Origin: Fennellomyces sp. T-0311
Taxonomy: Eukaryota > Mucoromycota > Mucoromycetes > Mucorales > Lichtheimiaceae
Length of the DNA stretch: 64,000 nt
Direction of reading: 5' to 3'
Assembly (NCBI GenBank): GCA_025266875.1
Contig: JALLLT010000001.1
Location: 1,488,001-1,552,000, forward strand
Of the stretch, positions 33,920-44,977 are shown in pieces. How positions within the stretch are numbered: the first letter of the stretch is position 1; the number at the start of each line of letters is the position of its first letter. The notes below the pieces were generated by a model. That model was not told the DNA's origin. It did no database searches and saw only the letters and a program-made list of their open reading frames with translations. The position numbers and the translations under genes are program-made.

Positions 33920-35387
33920 TTATCCACGGTAAAGCAGTTTTTGATCAATGCATGCACTGACAGCAAGATCTGATTGTAAAGTAAGAACGGCCGATAGTTG
34001 TGCTCGGCTAATTATTTGCCTCCATAGCAATGCATTGTCCGGCTGGATAGAAAGATGCGTTCGGAGATTGGCAACTAGCGTTCCGACAAAGCTGGATTGT
34101 TTTCGATGAGTAAAACGTAATCCAACGTAACCCGCTTCGTTTCAACGTTTATTCTTACCAATCGCCAGCACCGGTGACGCTGGTAATATTATCCACTTTT
34201 TCAGGTTCAAAGTATTGAACAAATACTTGTCCAGAGTGCTTTGATCGACCAGTATACAAACAACCGTCTTCGCCTAGCTTGGTTACGACGTTGGGAATCA
34301 TGTGAGACAAATGCAAAGCATATGGAAGCACGCGATGAGCCAGAGCCGGTGCTGTTGGTGTCCCCATAAAAAATTAATATTACTTTTGCATCACATTCTT
34401 TTTTTTCTACAGTATACCTCGTTGTGATAGTGCTTGAGAATCGTCATCAAAAGGACCAAAGGTTGCTTTGGCAGTGTCGCTCATAGCTTCAAGTTCATAC
34501 TGGTTTGGTGATACGAACTGTATGGCACCCGTCGATATGATCGATTGCTCAAATATCTTGAGTGACTTTGGCACAGACGTAGGCTCGAAAAATACTTTTT
34601 ACATGCTTTAATGTGCAGATAAAGACTCAAAATGTTCATCACTTACTCGGGATACCAAGCTGAGCGCCTGTTGCTGTGATACGTGCCATGGTGTTGCTTG
34701 CCAGGTTACCGTCCATACACACGATGGCCGGTTTCTCGGTATGTAAGAGTGCTTCTATCTATACTGCCTGATAAACGTCATCACGAGGATAAAGTAATAT
34801 AAAAAATAAAGAGAGCTGGTGTTGGAAAAGTATGTACCTGACGGGGATCCACAGCGTCAAAAATGTCCATATCGGCCACGGCGGCAATCAGCTGTCCGGA
34901 CTTGGAATGGATTGCATTGTATACCTATTGACCATGTCAAATCCTCACTGCACAAAAAAAAATAAGCAACTTACTGCTGTTGGATGATCGGGCAAAGTTT
35001 GGATAAATTGCGTAGACTGGAAAGTATTATGGATAAGTTTATTACGAATAAAGGGAGATATCCTACCATGCCGATCTCTTTCATACCCTGTCGGACCGTC
35101 TGAGCAGCTAAATCACCACCCACTGCTGATACAAGAAAAGCAGGTGCACCCGTTCGCATCGCTGCCTCGCATACGTTTCTGCCTACCCCGCCGAGTGTTT
35201 GTTTCAGACGACCGGGACTTGACGTGTTGAGTAGCGACGTAAGAGACGGGGCACTTTTGCTAATCGTGCTCGTAATGTCAAGGGCAACACCGCCAATGAC
35301 AAGTACCTAAGGTTATATGCTCTTGTGAATCATGAGTTTCAGGTTTGTCGGTCGCGAGCGTACATTGCCAATGAGCGGTTTCAACAT
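33920..35387 (-). CDS. pfkB-family carbohydrate kinase, pseudouridine-kinase-like
   Basis: Minus-strand exons 35306-35067, 35016-34975, 34924-34838, 34758-34647, 34594-34418, 34351-34159 and 34091-33920 encode 340 residues in one frame. A candidate first exon, 35387-35364, adds MLKPLIGN in phase across a 57-nt intron; it is plausible but not proven. pfkB landmarks: VLVIGGVALDITSTI, LGGVGRNVCEAAMRTGAP, FLVSAVGGD at the N-terminus; VCMDGNLASNTM and FFEPTSVPKS in the middle; and SVTGAGDCFVGTLVANL, the ATP/anion-hole motif with the catalytic Asp, at the C-terminus. The FFEPTSVPKS segment suggests the pseudouridine kinase branch, often fused in fungi to a pseudouridine-5'-phosphate glycosidase. 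No such domain is visible upstream. Part of this gene is duplicated at 23515-23800. Confidence 0.8.
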
Positions 35388-36359
35388 TGTGTTCAAGGCA
35401 ACTGCAAGAGGTCAACCCCGACAGCCTATTCGTTCAGAAAATTTTGCTGTGAGATGTTCAGCAAGGCATTCGATTCACCTCTGCGATACGAAGTTTTGAA
35501 GATACAGATAGCAGATGAACATGCCACTTTTAAAAGTTCTGAACAGCTAAAGAGAAAAATCCCTCAAGTCGGTAGCATGAGAAAGAGTCTAAGTCGATAA
35601 GGGCTGAGAGCCTCTAATATACTTGACGCACATGCCAACTTGGCTACTGCCCAGCAGCAGTAAAATCAATACTGCCGCTTTGGCCGTTAGATGTTATTCA
35701 ATCTGGGTATAAGGGAAGTCTTACTGAGCGCGACAGATATTTGATGTGTTTCTTTTAAAGCACTAATCCAATTATTATGCGACTGTAGCTTTTCGTGTGT
35801 TTGTTTAACGTAGCACTACATACTACATGTTCACACGTACTCTATCGGCTATCCGCAAGTTTATACGCTTTGTACAGACGTGCTGGCGGGTTTCTATTTA
35901 AAAACTTAGTGGTAATGGAAGATCTCGAGTGAATAATGCGAAACATTTACTTTCAACATTAGTACGACTTTCAATGATCCAGGCAAACCCGTTATTTATC
36001 TCATTTTAAAGAAATGTCTGACGGGACTGTTATACATTATGAACCCAGTGAATTTGTTCTGTTTCGTCCATTATTGGAGTGTATGTTTGATACCGGTCAT
36101 TCATTATATGACATCACAAACTAAAGAAAACTAGAAGCATCACAACGATTGAGAAAACTTGGCAATTACAGAGCTGAATCCAACGAGTAGCGCAATAAAT
36201 ATCAAGATGGACAAGCAAGGAGTGTTTCTCAAAGAAGTATCCTCAAATCGCATCTATTGTAATATCCGCTTGTAACGGGCATTTAATTCCCAGTTATTAT
36301 ACACTCGTATATGAAACTCGTCAGCAGTGAGGCATGAAACACATGAACAAAAAGATTCA
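35388..36359. other. No intact gene
   Basis: AT-rich. A plus-strand frame at 35325-35600 overlaps the candidate first exon of the pfkB gene and looks fortuitous. Weak remains of the GH3 pseudogene may extend into the right end. Confidence 0.4.
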
Positions 36360-37673
36360 ATGGCGATACCGATGACTACTATGTACTTGTCGGTTTTCTA
36401 CCTAATTGCGATGACTTGACAGGTGCAATAGAAAAGGCAGATTGGATTATCCTTGGTACGGCTAATGCCAACTTGCTTCCGTTTTAAGTGAACATGGTAC
36501 AACAAGCACACAAACACGCAAAACACCTAGATGCTGCCGCTGTGATGAATCCTTATGACTTGACAGCTTTTCCTGAAGTCGAAAAGCGTATGTCGTCACG
36601 TACGAGTATATTCCACCAGTACATGAAGCCGCAGTACGATCCATCTCTGGAGAAACAACGCCTGCAAGCCATCTACCTACCACTATCCCGGAAGTGTAGC
36701 TCAAAGAAGGCACAGCCGCGTGCATTGTAGCCAGATACGATTCCCAATTACCATTGGATGCTGTGACAGAACTTTAGGTTGATGTGTTTGGTACCGGTTG
36801 GCCATTTGCTGCTGATAAGATTGAGAAAGCTTTGCGGACGTCACTACGAGGCAGCCATTGGGTGGCTACAGATGGCCAGACTGGTGTATTGAATTGGCTT
36901 TGTCGCGGCTCAAATCGATGGCAAGGAAGGTGAATTGATGCTACTGATGACCAGTACCAATCATGAACGCTGTGGTGTTCGCGCTTACTTGAGCTGTCAT
37001 GCCCTGGAATACTTCCGTGGGCAAGGATGTACCAAACTTATGCTTCGATCCATATACCCTCGTTTCTTCTCTGGTCTTCCTGACCACAACGAAAAGAGCC
37101 GAGGCTTCTTTGAGCGACGCGAATGGGAATTTTTATCACACAAAGTTTGGGATCTAAGTTCTGATCTGGATCAGCCTTTGCAAGCAAGCGAGATTTCAGT
37201 GAGGGAACAGATGCGGCCCGAGAATATTTGGTTTGGTCGCATAAAGCCAAGTCAGCTGTGGGAGCTTTATGCATTACAACAGCACTACTTTCCTCAGTGG
37301 CTCAGCAAATATGAACTGCATACAGAATTAGGTGATTTTCACTTTTTTTCTGATTCCGCGTCAAGGCAATGAAAACGGCACGTTGCTGGGCAGCCTTATT
37401 CTCAGTACAATTCATGTAACCCATGATGATCGCTGTGACTTGATATAGACGGATGAACAGCTTTTCACTGAAGCTAGTGGTGATATGACATGTGTTGGCA
37501 TCACTTCGGAGGAGCGCAGACGGGGAATTGGCTTGGACATTAGCGCAACGGCAAACGAAATTCTCAGACAGCGTAGAGTTAAGAAGGCGTATGTTGACTG
37601 GGTTGTTCTGTTGGACTTCTATCGACGCACTGGTTATGATCAATGGCGTGGCTATCGCTGTGCTAGTTTCTAA
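36360..37673 (+). pseudogene. GH3 beta-hexosaminidase-GNAT fusion, C-terminal part, decayed
   Basis: Frame pieces match the end of a fungal GH3 (NagZ-type) glycosidase: DWIILGTANANLLPF, then AAAVMNPYDLTAFPEV, then RYDSQLPLDAV and FGTGWPFAADKIEKAL. They are followed by GNAT acetyltransferase segments: GCTKLMLRSIYPRFF, FFERREWEF, IKPSQLWELYALQQHYFPQW and ITSEERRRGIGLDI. The pieces lie in different frames with stops at 36485-36487 (TAA), 36728-36730 (TAG) and beyond, so the gene is dead. Intact relatives are predicted cytosolic or secreted hexosaminidases with an acetyltransferase tail. The more N-terminal part of such a gene is found 6 kb downstream at about 43.2-43.7 kb. Confidence 0.72.
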
Positions 37674-37959
37674 CTAGAAAGCACATAGCTTTCTCATATT
37701 GTCCTGCTATTGTTCAATAGAAAAAGAATTGTAGTATGTACTCTATACGTGTCGGACCGTACAGCGTTCTGGATAATAAGCATTTATTGTGTAAATGTAC
37801 TGCAACTGGGATATCAAACAAAGCGGATGCCTTAACATAGATACGGTTGCTTGAACTTCTCGATGATTTTGGTATTGCAAGCTTTGACTTTTGTTGCAAG
37901 GCCGTTGTTCATGACGCCAAGAGCTAATAGCTGAATCACATCATATTTTCTCACAAATG

Positions 37960-39450
37960 TCGAATATAGAAATAATCACGCTATGTGTGGTTCCTTGTGG
38001 GTTCGGATGTGCTGCCTTGAAGGGCTTCTTCTGGCGCCGGCTCATCATCATCGTAATCCTCGTTGGGGTGGCTCAACCGACCTATCTTTCTAAGGACATG
38101 CAGGAGTGGACCAGCGTGTATATGTCGGTCGTACGTCTCTGTTATTTCACATCCTTCGGAATCGAAAGTATCGACAATCCTAGAAAAGGATGTATATCTC
38201 GTCTACTAGCACCACTACATCCGCCCCAGAATCCTCCAACAACGAGTAACTCCACATGTCCAACGGAAATGGACAGCTCGTAAAAGATTTCGCCACCTAG
38301 ACAGTTTTTAGTTGAGATGCTGGCACTGGCCATTTCATCGTTGTTGTTTGAACACTCGTCGTAGGCACGTGTCGGGAGGGCATCGACTGCAGTAATGAAG
38401 AGGCGGGATTCATTAGAAATAACAATGCTCTGAATATAGTGCTTGGCGGCTCGTTGGGTCACTGCATCGATATTTTTGACGCAGTGGCAGTTCATCATCC
38501 TGAAAGGTGGTCTCCTCTTTGACGTACAAAAATGGTTCAGTCCATAGCGTCCGCTGTTGCTTGCGTGAAAGTGTCACCAGAACCAGTAAATTAATGTCGT
38601 GTTTATAATCGATTAAACCACAGAGAGGTATACGACCCACGATTCGACGCCTCAGACCATATCGCATCATCGACCCGGTTTTGTATTTGGCAGCATCTTC
38701 CTTGGATTGACACCGACTGGCCAAAAGGCGTATGCACTGGCTGCTTTCATACCCACTGAAGGACTGCGAATGCGATGCCACCACTGCGTCCGGAGTACAT
38801 TATACCATATATATATATATAATAATGCTGTGGTGCAAAGTAAGAACATTCGGTCTTGACAACTAAAGTATGGCGCTGCGCATTACGTCAATTCATATTG
38901 GTGCGCTCCTTAGTAGAAGAGTTACTATCGGGAATGTAATATGCTCAGTAATGTACCACAACACTAGCATTCGTTGTGGTTGAATTCTGACGAGGTCACA
39001 CCTGTCCTGTCATGACCGCTACTTCGTTGAGTCCAACGACCTTCACGTCGTCAGCTATGGCTTAAATATCCTCTGGTGCTTCGTATCCGCCAATATCCTC
39101 TTAATAGCTGATTCTCATTGCCAGTAGCATCCAAAACCTGAGTGATGGTAGTTGTTCCTGACCAAACTCGGTCGCAGCATTCTGATATGCCCTTGTTCAG
39201 ACGTTGCGGGTAGGGTCGCCAATCAAGAACCCCACCGTTTGCCGGTATAATACAACAGTCGCCGCGCGGTAATAACGCTCATCTCGTGTTGAGGGTTGGT
39301 TACAAAGGAAAATGCCCCAGCAGCATACGCCATATTCAGTATGCCCACGATCAGATGATACTGAACTGCAACATGGGATGGAATAGTCATGGGGCGAGAG
39401 ACTAAAACTCTAACTGCGCATTCGGATGTATAAGTTATTCTCAAAATTCA
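37960..39450 (-). pseudogene. Unidentified decayed gene
   Basis: Minus-strand frame pieces look protein-like but are shifted against each other: 39444-39223 (MTIPSHVAVQYHLIVGILNM), 38784-38413, 38498-38142 (IVISNESRLFITAVDAL), then an acidic C-terminal piece ending HPNEDYDDDEPAPEEALQ...RNHT before a stop near 37993. No family recognised. The shifts could partly be introns, but no consistent splice set emerged. An (AT)n run lies at 38807-38821. Confidence 0.35.
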
Positions 39451-39589
39451 TTCTAAAAATATCGACTCTATTACCTGGAAACGCATTTTATAAAAGTAGA
39501 TGTCATTCTGATTCAAAATGACAAATGGTATCCAAAAAACAGTTTTGTGCAGAATGCATTATGGTGGTTCATCCCCACCCCAGGCTCAC

Positions 39590-39842
39590 TCAATTTCTTA
39601 ACTAAATGGGCTTTAAAGCCCTAGTAAGCAGCTCAAAAAAGGGTATTCAATATGCCTCCTTGCTTACTCTTTGAGTCCCCAAATAAAACGACGTATAATA
39701 CGAAAAATACTTGCTTCTCTTAATTTTGCTGAGAACCCCCTTCCCCGACTGTGATTTTTTATTTACTTTTTACTTTCTGCATTTTACCCTTTCATCTTGG
39801 CAATGTCAATTCCTAGCGATATCCCTCAGCAGCCTACTGCCA
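39590..39842 (+). repeat. Left inverted repeat of the non-autonomous element
   Basis: Matches the reverse complement of 41157-41396 with many small differences. Shared blocks include CTTAATTTTGCTGAGAACC, TTTACTTTTTACTT, TGCATTTTACCCT and the start of the encoded protein. Confidence 0.8.
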
Positions 39843-40898
39843 TTCCTTACAGGATAGCAGGCAGAGATCTTTGCGAGAGCGATGCGTTTGCCCACTTTGC
39901 TAGTCATGGAACTGAGGAAGAGAAAGAAGGTACGTTATCGTGTTTACGAATAAGGCCTTAATTAGATATTGATAGCTGTCGAACTTCCAAAAGATTTTAA
40001 GCTGGCGAGGAAGCTTATGAAACGTCTGATGTATCTTACTTCTGACTTCAAGAACGGATTGAACACATATATCCTTGTTGGACTTCACTCTAAAGAACCT
40101 CAAATTTGGAACAACAATTTGGAGTTCTTCAACTCATGTAAGTGAACTAGCATTCTAATATCACGACACACTTAAAGTTCAATTGATAATAGTCGCCAGC
40201 GAGCACGCGGTCGAGCGTCTGAACCTTTCAGATGCTCTTAAAAAGGAGTGCCAAGGTGACCGAACGATATACTTGAATGTCTTACTCTCGGCTAACATTT
40301 TACTGCTGCAACAGAGTTTTACAACCAGCGCACAGGTAAAGTCATGGGCAAAGATTCAAGATCAGATGCTTAATTGCTGTGAACGTAGAGGATGTTAGAG
40401 TTGAAAAACCGAAGTCCAATAAGAAAGTAACCACTTGGTTAAGAACGTTGCTGAAGCATTCAGAAACGCGCACGGTAAGTTGAGTTATGAATAGTTAACT
40501 GTATTAAACGTCCATATTAACTTCCTTATGTTATGTAATAGCAACCTTGGTTAATAAGGACGTGCGTCAATTCAATTGGACACGGTTCAAGCGTACGAAC
40601 GGCAGTGATGGAAAAGTAACATATCGTAATGATAAAGATGGTCTTATCATTTACGGTTACGATTTCAAAGACCAAACTGCTGTAAAACCCCGTTACTTAG
40701 GTGTCAAGCGACTGGCAGATCTCGAAGATACCATCAGATCGAAGAAAGCCAAGATTGGCCGCGTTGATGGTTAGTAACCTTTCCCTTTATACTACTTCGT
40801 TTGTGCAATAGCTAAGCAGCATGATCTAATGGGTTCAATAATCTTTAGAGGACGAAAATGATGCCCAGTGTGTAGAATTTGGTGACGAATTGCAATAA
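39803..40898 (+). CDS. Accessory protein of the non-autonomous element
   Basis: Seven exons: 39803-39929, 39976-40137, 40193-40255, 40315-40335 (21 nt), 40424-40474, 40542-40769 and 40849-40898, closing at 233 aa. The start codon lies in the left inverted repeat. The C-terminal region FNWTRFKRTNG...YRNDKDGLIIYGYDF parallels FPWNKFVREQRG...YRFGDLAVIGIDY of the KDZ accessory protein. The middle ARKLMKRLMYLTSDF parallels YRRKLKTLMSQMHAQLG. No known domain recognised. The acceptor of exon 5 (AATAAG) was chosen because it alone keeps the frame. The gene is open throughout, which suggests it is or was recently functional. Confidence 0.65.
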
Positions 40899-40910
40899 AT
40901 TCTCACATTA

Positions 40911-41071
40911 CACTGCAAATAATTTTGATGGTTAAAAGTGGTTACTGCGGTTAAACATAAGCTTTTTAACCACTTGTACTACCATTTTTAGTAACTCAAG
41001 TGGTTAAAAAGCTTATGATTAACCACTTCGAAAAATTATTCACCAAAATTCACCAAAAATTATTCGCAGTG
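40911..41071. mobile_element. 161-bp MITE with CACTGC termini
   Basis: Begins CACTGCAAATAATTTT and ends with the inverted CACTGCGAATAATTTT. Inside are perfect 21-bp inverted arms at 40956-40976 and 40997-41017 around a 20-bp loop, so single strands could form a long hairpin. No coding sequence. Target-site duplication not identified. Confidence 0.75.
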
Positions 41072-41156
41072 AAGGTCATTTTTATCAGTTAGCTAGATAG
41101 CTATATCATCGTGTAATGTAGCTGGCTCGAGGTGTTTGTCTGAGATACTATAAGTA

Positions 41157-41396
41157 GTGGCAGCAGCTGCTGAGGGATATCGCTGGGAGTTTACATTGTC
41201 AGGATGAGAGGGTAAAATGCAGGAAGTAAAAAGTAAAAAGTAAAAGAAAGAAAGAAACGCAGTCGGGAAAGGAGGTTCTCAGCAAAATTAAGAGTAAGAA
41301 AGTAAGCTTGTTTATTTTGTATTGGATCCCCTTTTTGTGAGGTGCTTACGAAGGCTTTAAACCGTATTAGCAGAGAGGAATTAGTCGAGAAATTGG
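41157..41396 (-). repeat. Right inverted repeat of the non-autonomous element
   Basis: Inverted, diverged copy of 39590-39842. It includes a start context for the accessory gene in antisense orientation, but the ATG is followed by TAA. Confidence 0.8.
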
Positions 41397-41718
41397 ATGA
41401 CCGGTGGGCGTACCTTGGGTGGGTGGGTGTCATTGTCCTTCTTCTCTGAAACTTAGCACACTTGTACAGGATAAAGTTGGGTTTTATTGAATGACGTTTT
41501 TTAGTGAACGCTCGCTGATCTCAGCTTTCCGCTCTCGTCTGTTCCATTTAAAGGATTAGAAATGAAAAACCTGCCCGGCAGCAGGGAAAAGGAGGAAGAC
41601 ATAAGAAAAAGATACAAGGTTGAGAAAAGAACTGAAAAGGAAACAATAAAGAAGTTATTAGTAGGGGATACAAAGTAAAGTCGGAAGGAAGCGGTACATT
41701 TCCGTTACCACACTTGTA

Positions 41719-42684
41719 CAGTGAACCCCCGCTTTTTTCCTACGCGGATGGAACACCCAAAAGTGCGGAAAAAGCGGGGGGTGAGGAAATAACGGGGGTT
41801 ACACAAAGTGGTATGCGCTGAGTATCAGTAATCGTCTAAGCACCGTTCACTTCTTTATATGTGTATATTGGTTTACATGTCTATCGCTATAGCGATAGAT
41901 GGATGGGGTATCTATATTGATAAGGTACTGTACGTTTTTTTGGGCCGGAAAGAATGATGTTGTATTATAAGTATTACACTATATAAAGCACAACAGCATA
42001 TCACAAGCAATGGTGATTTGTTACTGTGCCTTTTTTGGTCCCTGCTTAATATGTCACGTAGTGTTGCCATTGTTCGCTTCAGGTATCGTTTAATACCGGT
42101 GAAAGACAAGTAATAATAAGCTACAGAATATGGTCTACATTGTCCCTGCTAAACTAATTTACAACATAGTTGCTCCCGAATGATCATCCGGATCGAGGCG
42201 CGATATATGAGCCAATAAGTGCTATGAAAGATTACTGATGCTGTCATAATGGCGGCCGATACCATATTTTGAGGTACACCGTTAGGACTGAAGAATCAAT
42301 CGCCCCACATAGTTTACGTGAAATAACTAAGCCTAATTGAAACGGTGATTGAAATTCTTGATGATCCAGGACAAGCCCCAACAGCAGATGCCTTGCATAG
42401 CGTTCATGATGATCTATTCAGGCGCGCTCATACGACACAGTCGTACAATACATCATTTTTTATTAGAAAATAAAGGGATATACACGCTTTTAAAGCATAC
42501 TTATGATCATTTAGACATAGCTTTATTCATCCCTCGTTTTTTTTTCCTCAGAGTAAGCTGGGGACAAACAGGAAAATTTCGAGGATGGGAAAATTAACAC
42601 TATGATCGAGCGGATGGCATAGCTAAACCAGGGAAAAAACCGAGGGAGAGGAAAAATCGGGGGAGGAAAAGCGGGGGTTCACTG
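41719..42684. mobile_element. Pogo/Tc1-mariner-like non-autonomous element
   Basis: 966 bp with matching ends: CAGTGAACCCCCGCTTTT at the left and its reverse complement at the right. Both ends are flanked by TA, the expected target-site duplication. No transposase frame. The left end also contains an internal hairpin, arms at 41726-41740 and 41767-41780. Confidence 0.82.
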
Positions 42685-43199
42685 TATGTTTTGCAAGTAT
42701 GACTCTCTGGAGACTTAAGGACGATCTGATCTGGTACCCGTTAGGCGGGGTCAAGTTGGGCAACACCTTTGGCCTAGTTTGGTCATTATACCTGCTTTTT
42801 GCGGGATGTCTTTTTGGGATCAGTTGTCTTCCACCTTCCCGTGATTGGTCCTGCTAATCGAACGAAGTGCTTCGAGAACTGAGAGGCGACATTATTTTGC
42901 TTTAAGTTTGATAAAGAAAATGAGAGGTTTCCGAACCGAACAGAAGCAGATGAGGTATTGTCACTCCGTGGGCAGGCGCTGGGACGGGTTTGTAATGAGG
43001 TGATTAGTTGAAAAGTTATAGATTTAATGTGGAAGGTATTAGACCTACTCCTATAGGTTAATGAGGTGATTAGTCTTTGTAATTGGACCATCCTCTAGCG
43101 TGCTGATACCAGATCTAACAATGAGGAAGTATTAATATGTTGCTGTTGTCTTGACGAGTACTTGGACAGACTTGAAGTGAGTCGCCTATCGGAAACTTA
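42685..43199. other. No gene
   Basis: A minus-strand frame at 42786-43091 is unrecognised. A 15-bp direct repeat (AATGAGGTGATTAGT) occurs near 42996 and 43061. Nothing else seen. Confidence 0.4.
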
Positions 43200-43660
43200 T
43201 ACATTGCAACGATAGACTGAAGGCCTTGGCGGCAAAGAATGCTTCACGTACGACTAAAACCAGCTGGATCTAGAGGCCTTGGTAGAATCACTCTAACGTG
43301 TTGAGCAACTAAATAATCGGTTCTTGACACGGGACAATGTGTTGGACCAAGTGCCTCCGCTTGTGGATCCTGCCTTGGAACTGAGCGAACAACTGTATGA
43401 CAAAGTGCCCACTGTTGTACGCAATCAAAAGGATGTGATTCCTATCCGTCCTACCAAGGATGATCGTATCCTGTTACTTGGTGCACATGTTCCAGCAACG
43501 CTTGCCATAGATTCCGAGAAGAAACTCTTCAATACCGTTCACGCATCGCTTGCGAAACAACGCAGCAACCTTGAATACGTCATTTACACACCAGAAGCGA
43601 ATCTTTTTCAGCGTACGAAATTAAAGATGCTGCCAAATGCATTACAAAAAGCCCGTAGAA
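43200..43660 (+). pseudogene. GH3 beta-hexosaminidase, middle part, decayed
   Basis: A plus frame from about 43324 reads PPLVDPALELSEQLYDKVPTVVRNQKDVIPI...DDRILLLGAHVPATLAIDSEKK...SNLEYVIYTPEAN, which fits the GH3 region following the catalytic barrel. Upstream, RIDRLKAL is recognisable near 43210 before stops. Downstream the frame is lost. In an intact protein this segment would come just before the piece found at 36360-37673. Confidence 0.6.
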
Positions 43661-43745
43661 GACATGGCCTTGGGAGTATACATAGCCGTATGAAATATTT
43701 CGGATGCACTAAACGAACAGATAAATACAAGCGGCAAACTTCTCG

Positions 43746-44977
43746 TTGAGAAAAGTACCAACGCTATTCATTCGAAGACCATCAAGTAAGTATACGTGCG
43801 GCAACCACCCAAAGCGTATAATAAATACTACAAGAGATTCTTTTTCAAAGCCGTACGTACCTTCCAGATTCACAGTTTTTTCATGTGCCACCTATTTCTC
43901 GCTAAAAGCAGACGACATACACCGAGAATTGTTCGGAACCGAGGAAGAAAGATGGCTGAACGCCGAGGCAAAGGGTTTGAAAGCAGATGAAGGTCTTGTT
44001 TGTGTGCTTTTAATACAGTTTATATCTTGTTAAGAAATCAAAAGCCACGTTTGCTCAACGCTAACACCAAGATAACCATGAACTGTTGACGAACTATATG
44101 AATGATATAATCAAAGCGATTGGATTGTTAATATGTGTTAAGTCTGGAATCTATTTCTACACTTGCAATGATCCTCAAAACATACGTCATATTGAGTTGC
44201 TAGTATTTACCTAAGTAGAAAAGGACACCTGTTCATGAGTCTTAAAGACTGCAGTAAAATTTTCAACTTGAAACTGGTTACCTTGCTTTTGTATCTGGAA
44301 CGAAATCAAAAGTAACGGCTTATTCACACAAGCCTGCGAGGTTTACATTCATCCCAGAAAAGAGTTATTTCGCATACTATGCTGCATGCGAGTCACTAGC
44401 TCACATAATGAGCAACGAAGGTCTTGTTAGACACCATATCTTCATCTGTGCTATGAATTTCAGCATCATTATTCTCAGATGATCCATAAGGACATAGAAA
44501 CCATCGTCGTCTAGTAATTGAGGCTGCTGATGAGCAGTAATATATCACTTTTAGAGAGGAAAATTGGGTATATGAACTGATACAGATATATATTGAGGTT
44601 ATGGGATAGTTTATCATTGTATATGGAAAGAAAATTGAGCTACATTGGCTAACAGTAAGTACACTAATATAAATCACTCTTGTATAGACTGAAAGTAATA
44701 ACCATCACTGATCACTCGGGACTGTATTAGACACCGATTCTGGTACGAATGCTGAACATAAATGAGGTGATTTAGCTAATCCATTTTCAACAAATAGAAC
44801 AACATTCAATTATACCATACATTTTATGATATGCTATGAAAGTCTACTATAAGATGTTGTCATAGACGAAAGATAAACTTAATATATAACTGTCATCACC
44901 ATGGTAACGCGGGATCAAGTTCCGAACCATCATATGTGTCGGAGCCCACGAGTGGCGCGAACACATACCTCTTAGCC
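43746..44977. other. No supported gene
   Basis: Short frames only; one plus-strand piece near 43910-43998 (KADDIHRELFGTEEERWLNAEA) looks protein-like but I could not place it. The right end is the promoter of the capping protein gene. Confidence 0.4.

Larger units (their letters stand above)
39590..41396 (+). mobile_element. Non-autonomous element related in build to the KDZ element
   Basis: About 1.8 kb bounded by diverged inverted repeats (39590-39842 and 41157-41396). Both ends begin with (C/T)CAATTTCT, as in the KDZ element, and both inner ends carry an ATG context (CAATGT) and the run CAGCGATATCCCTCAGCAG, allowing one mismatch. It encodes a single accessory-type gene and no transposase. 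A 161-bp MITE sits inside it between the gene and the right terminus. Confidence 0.75.
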
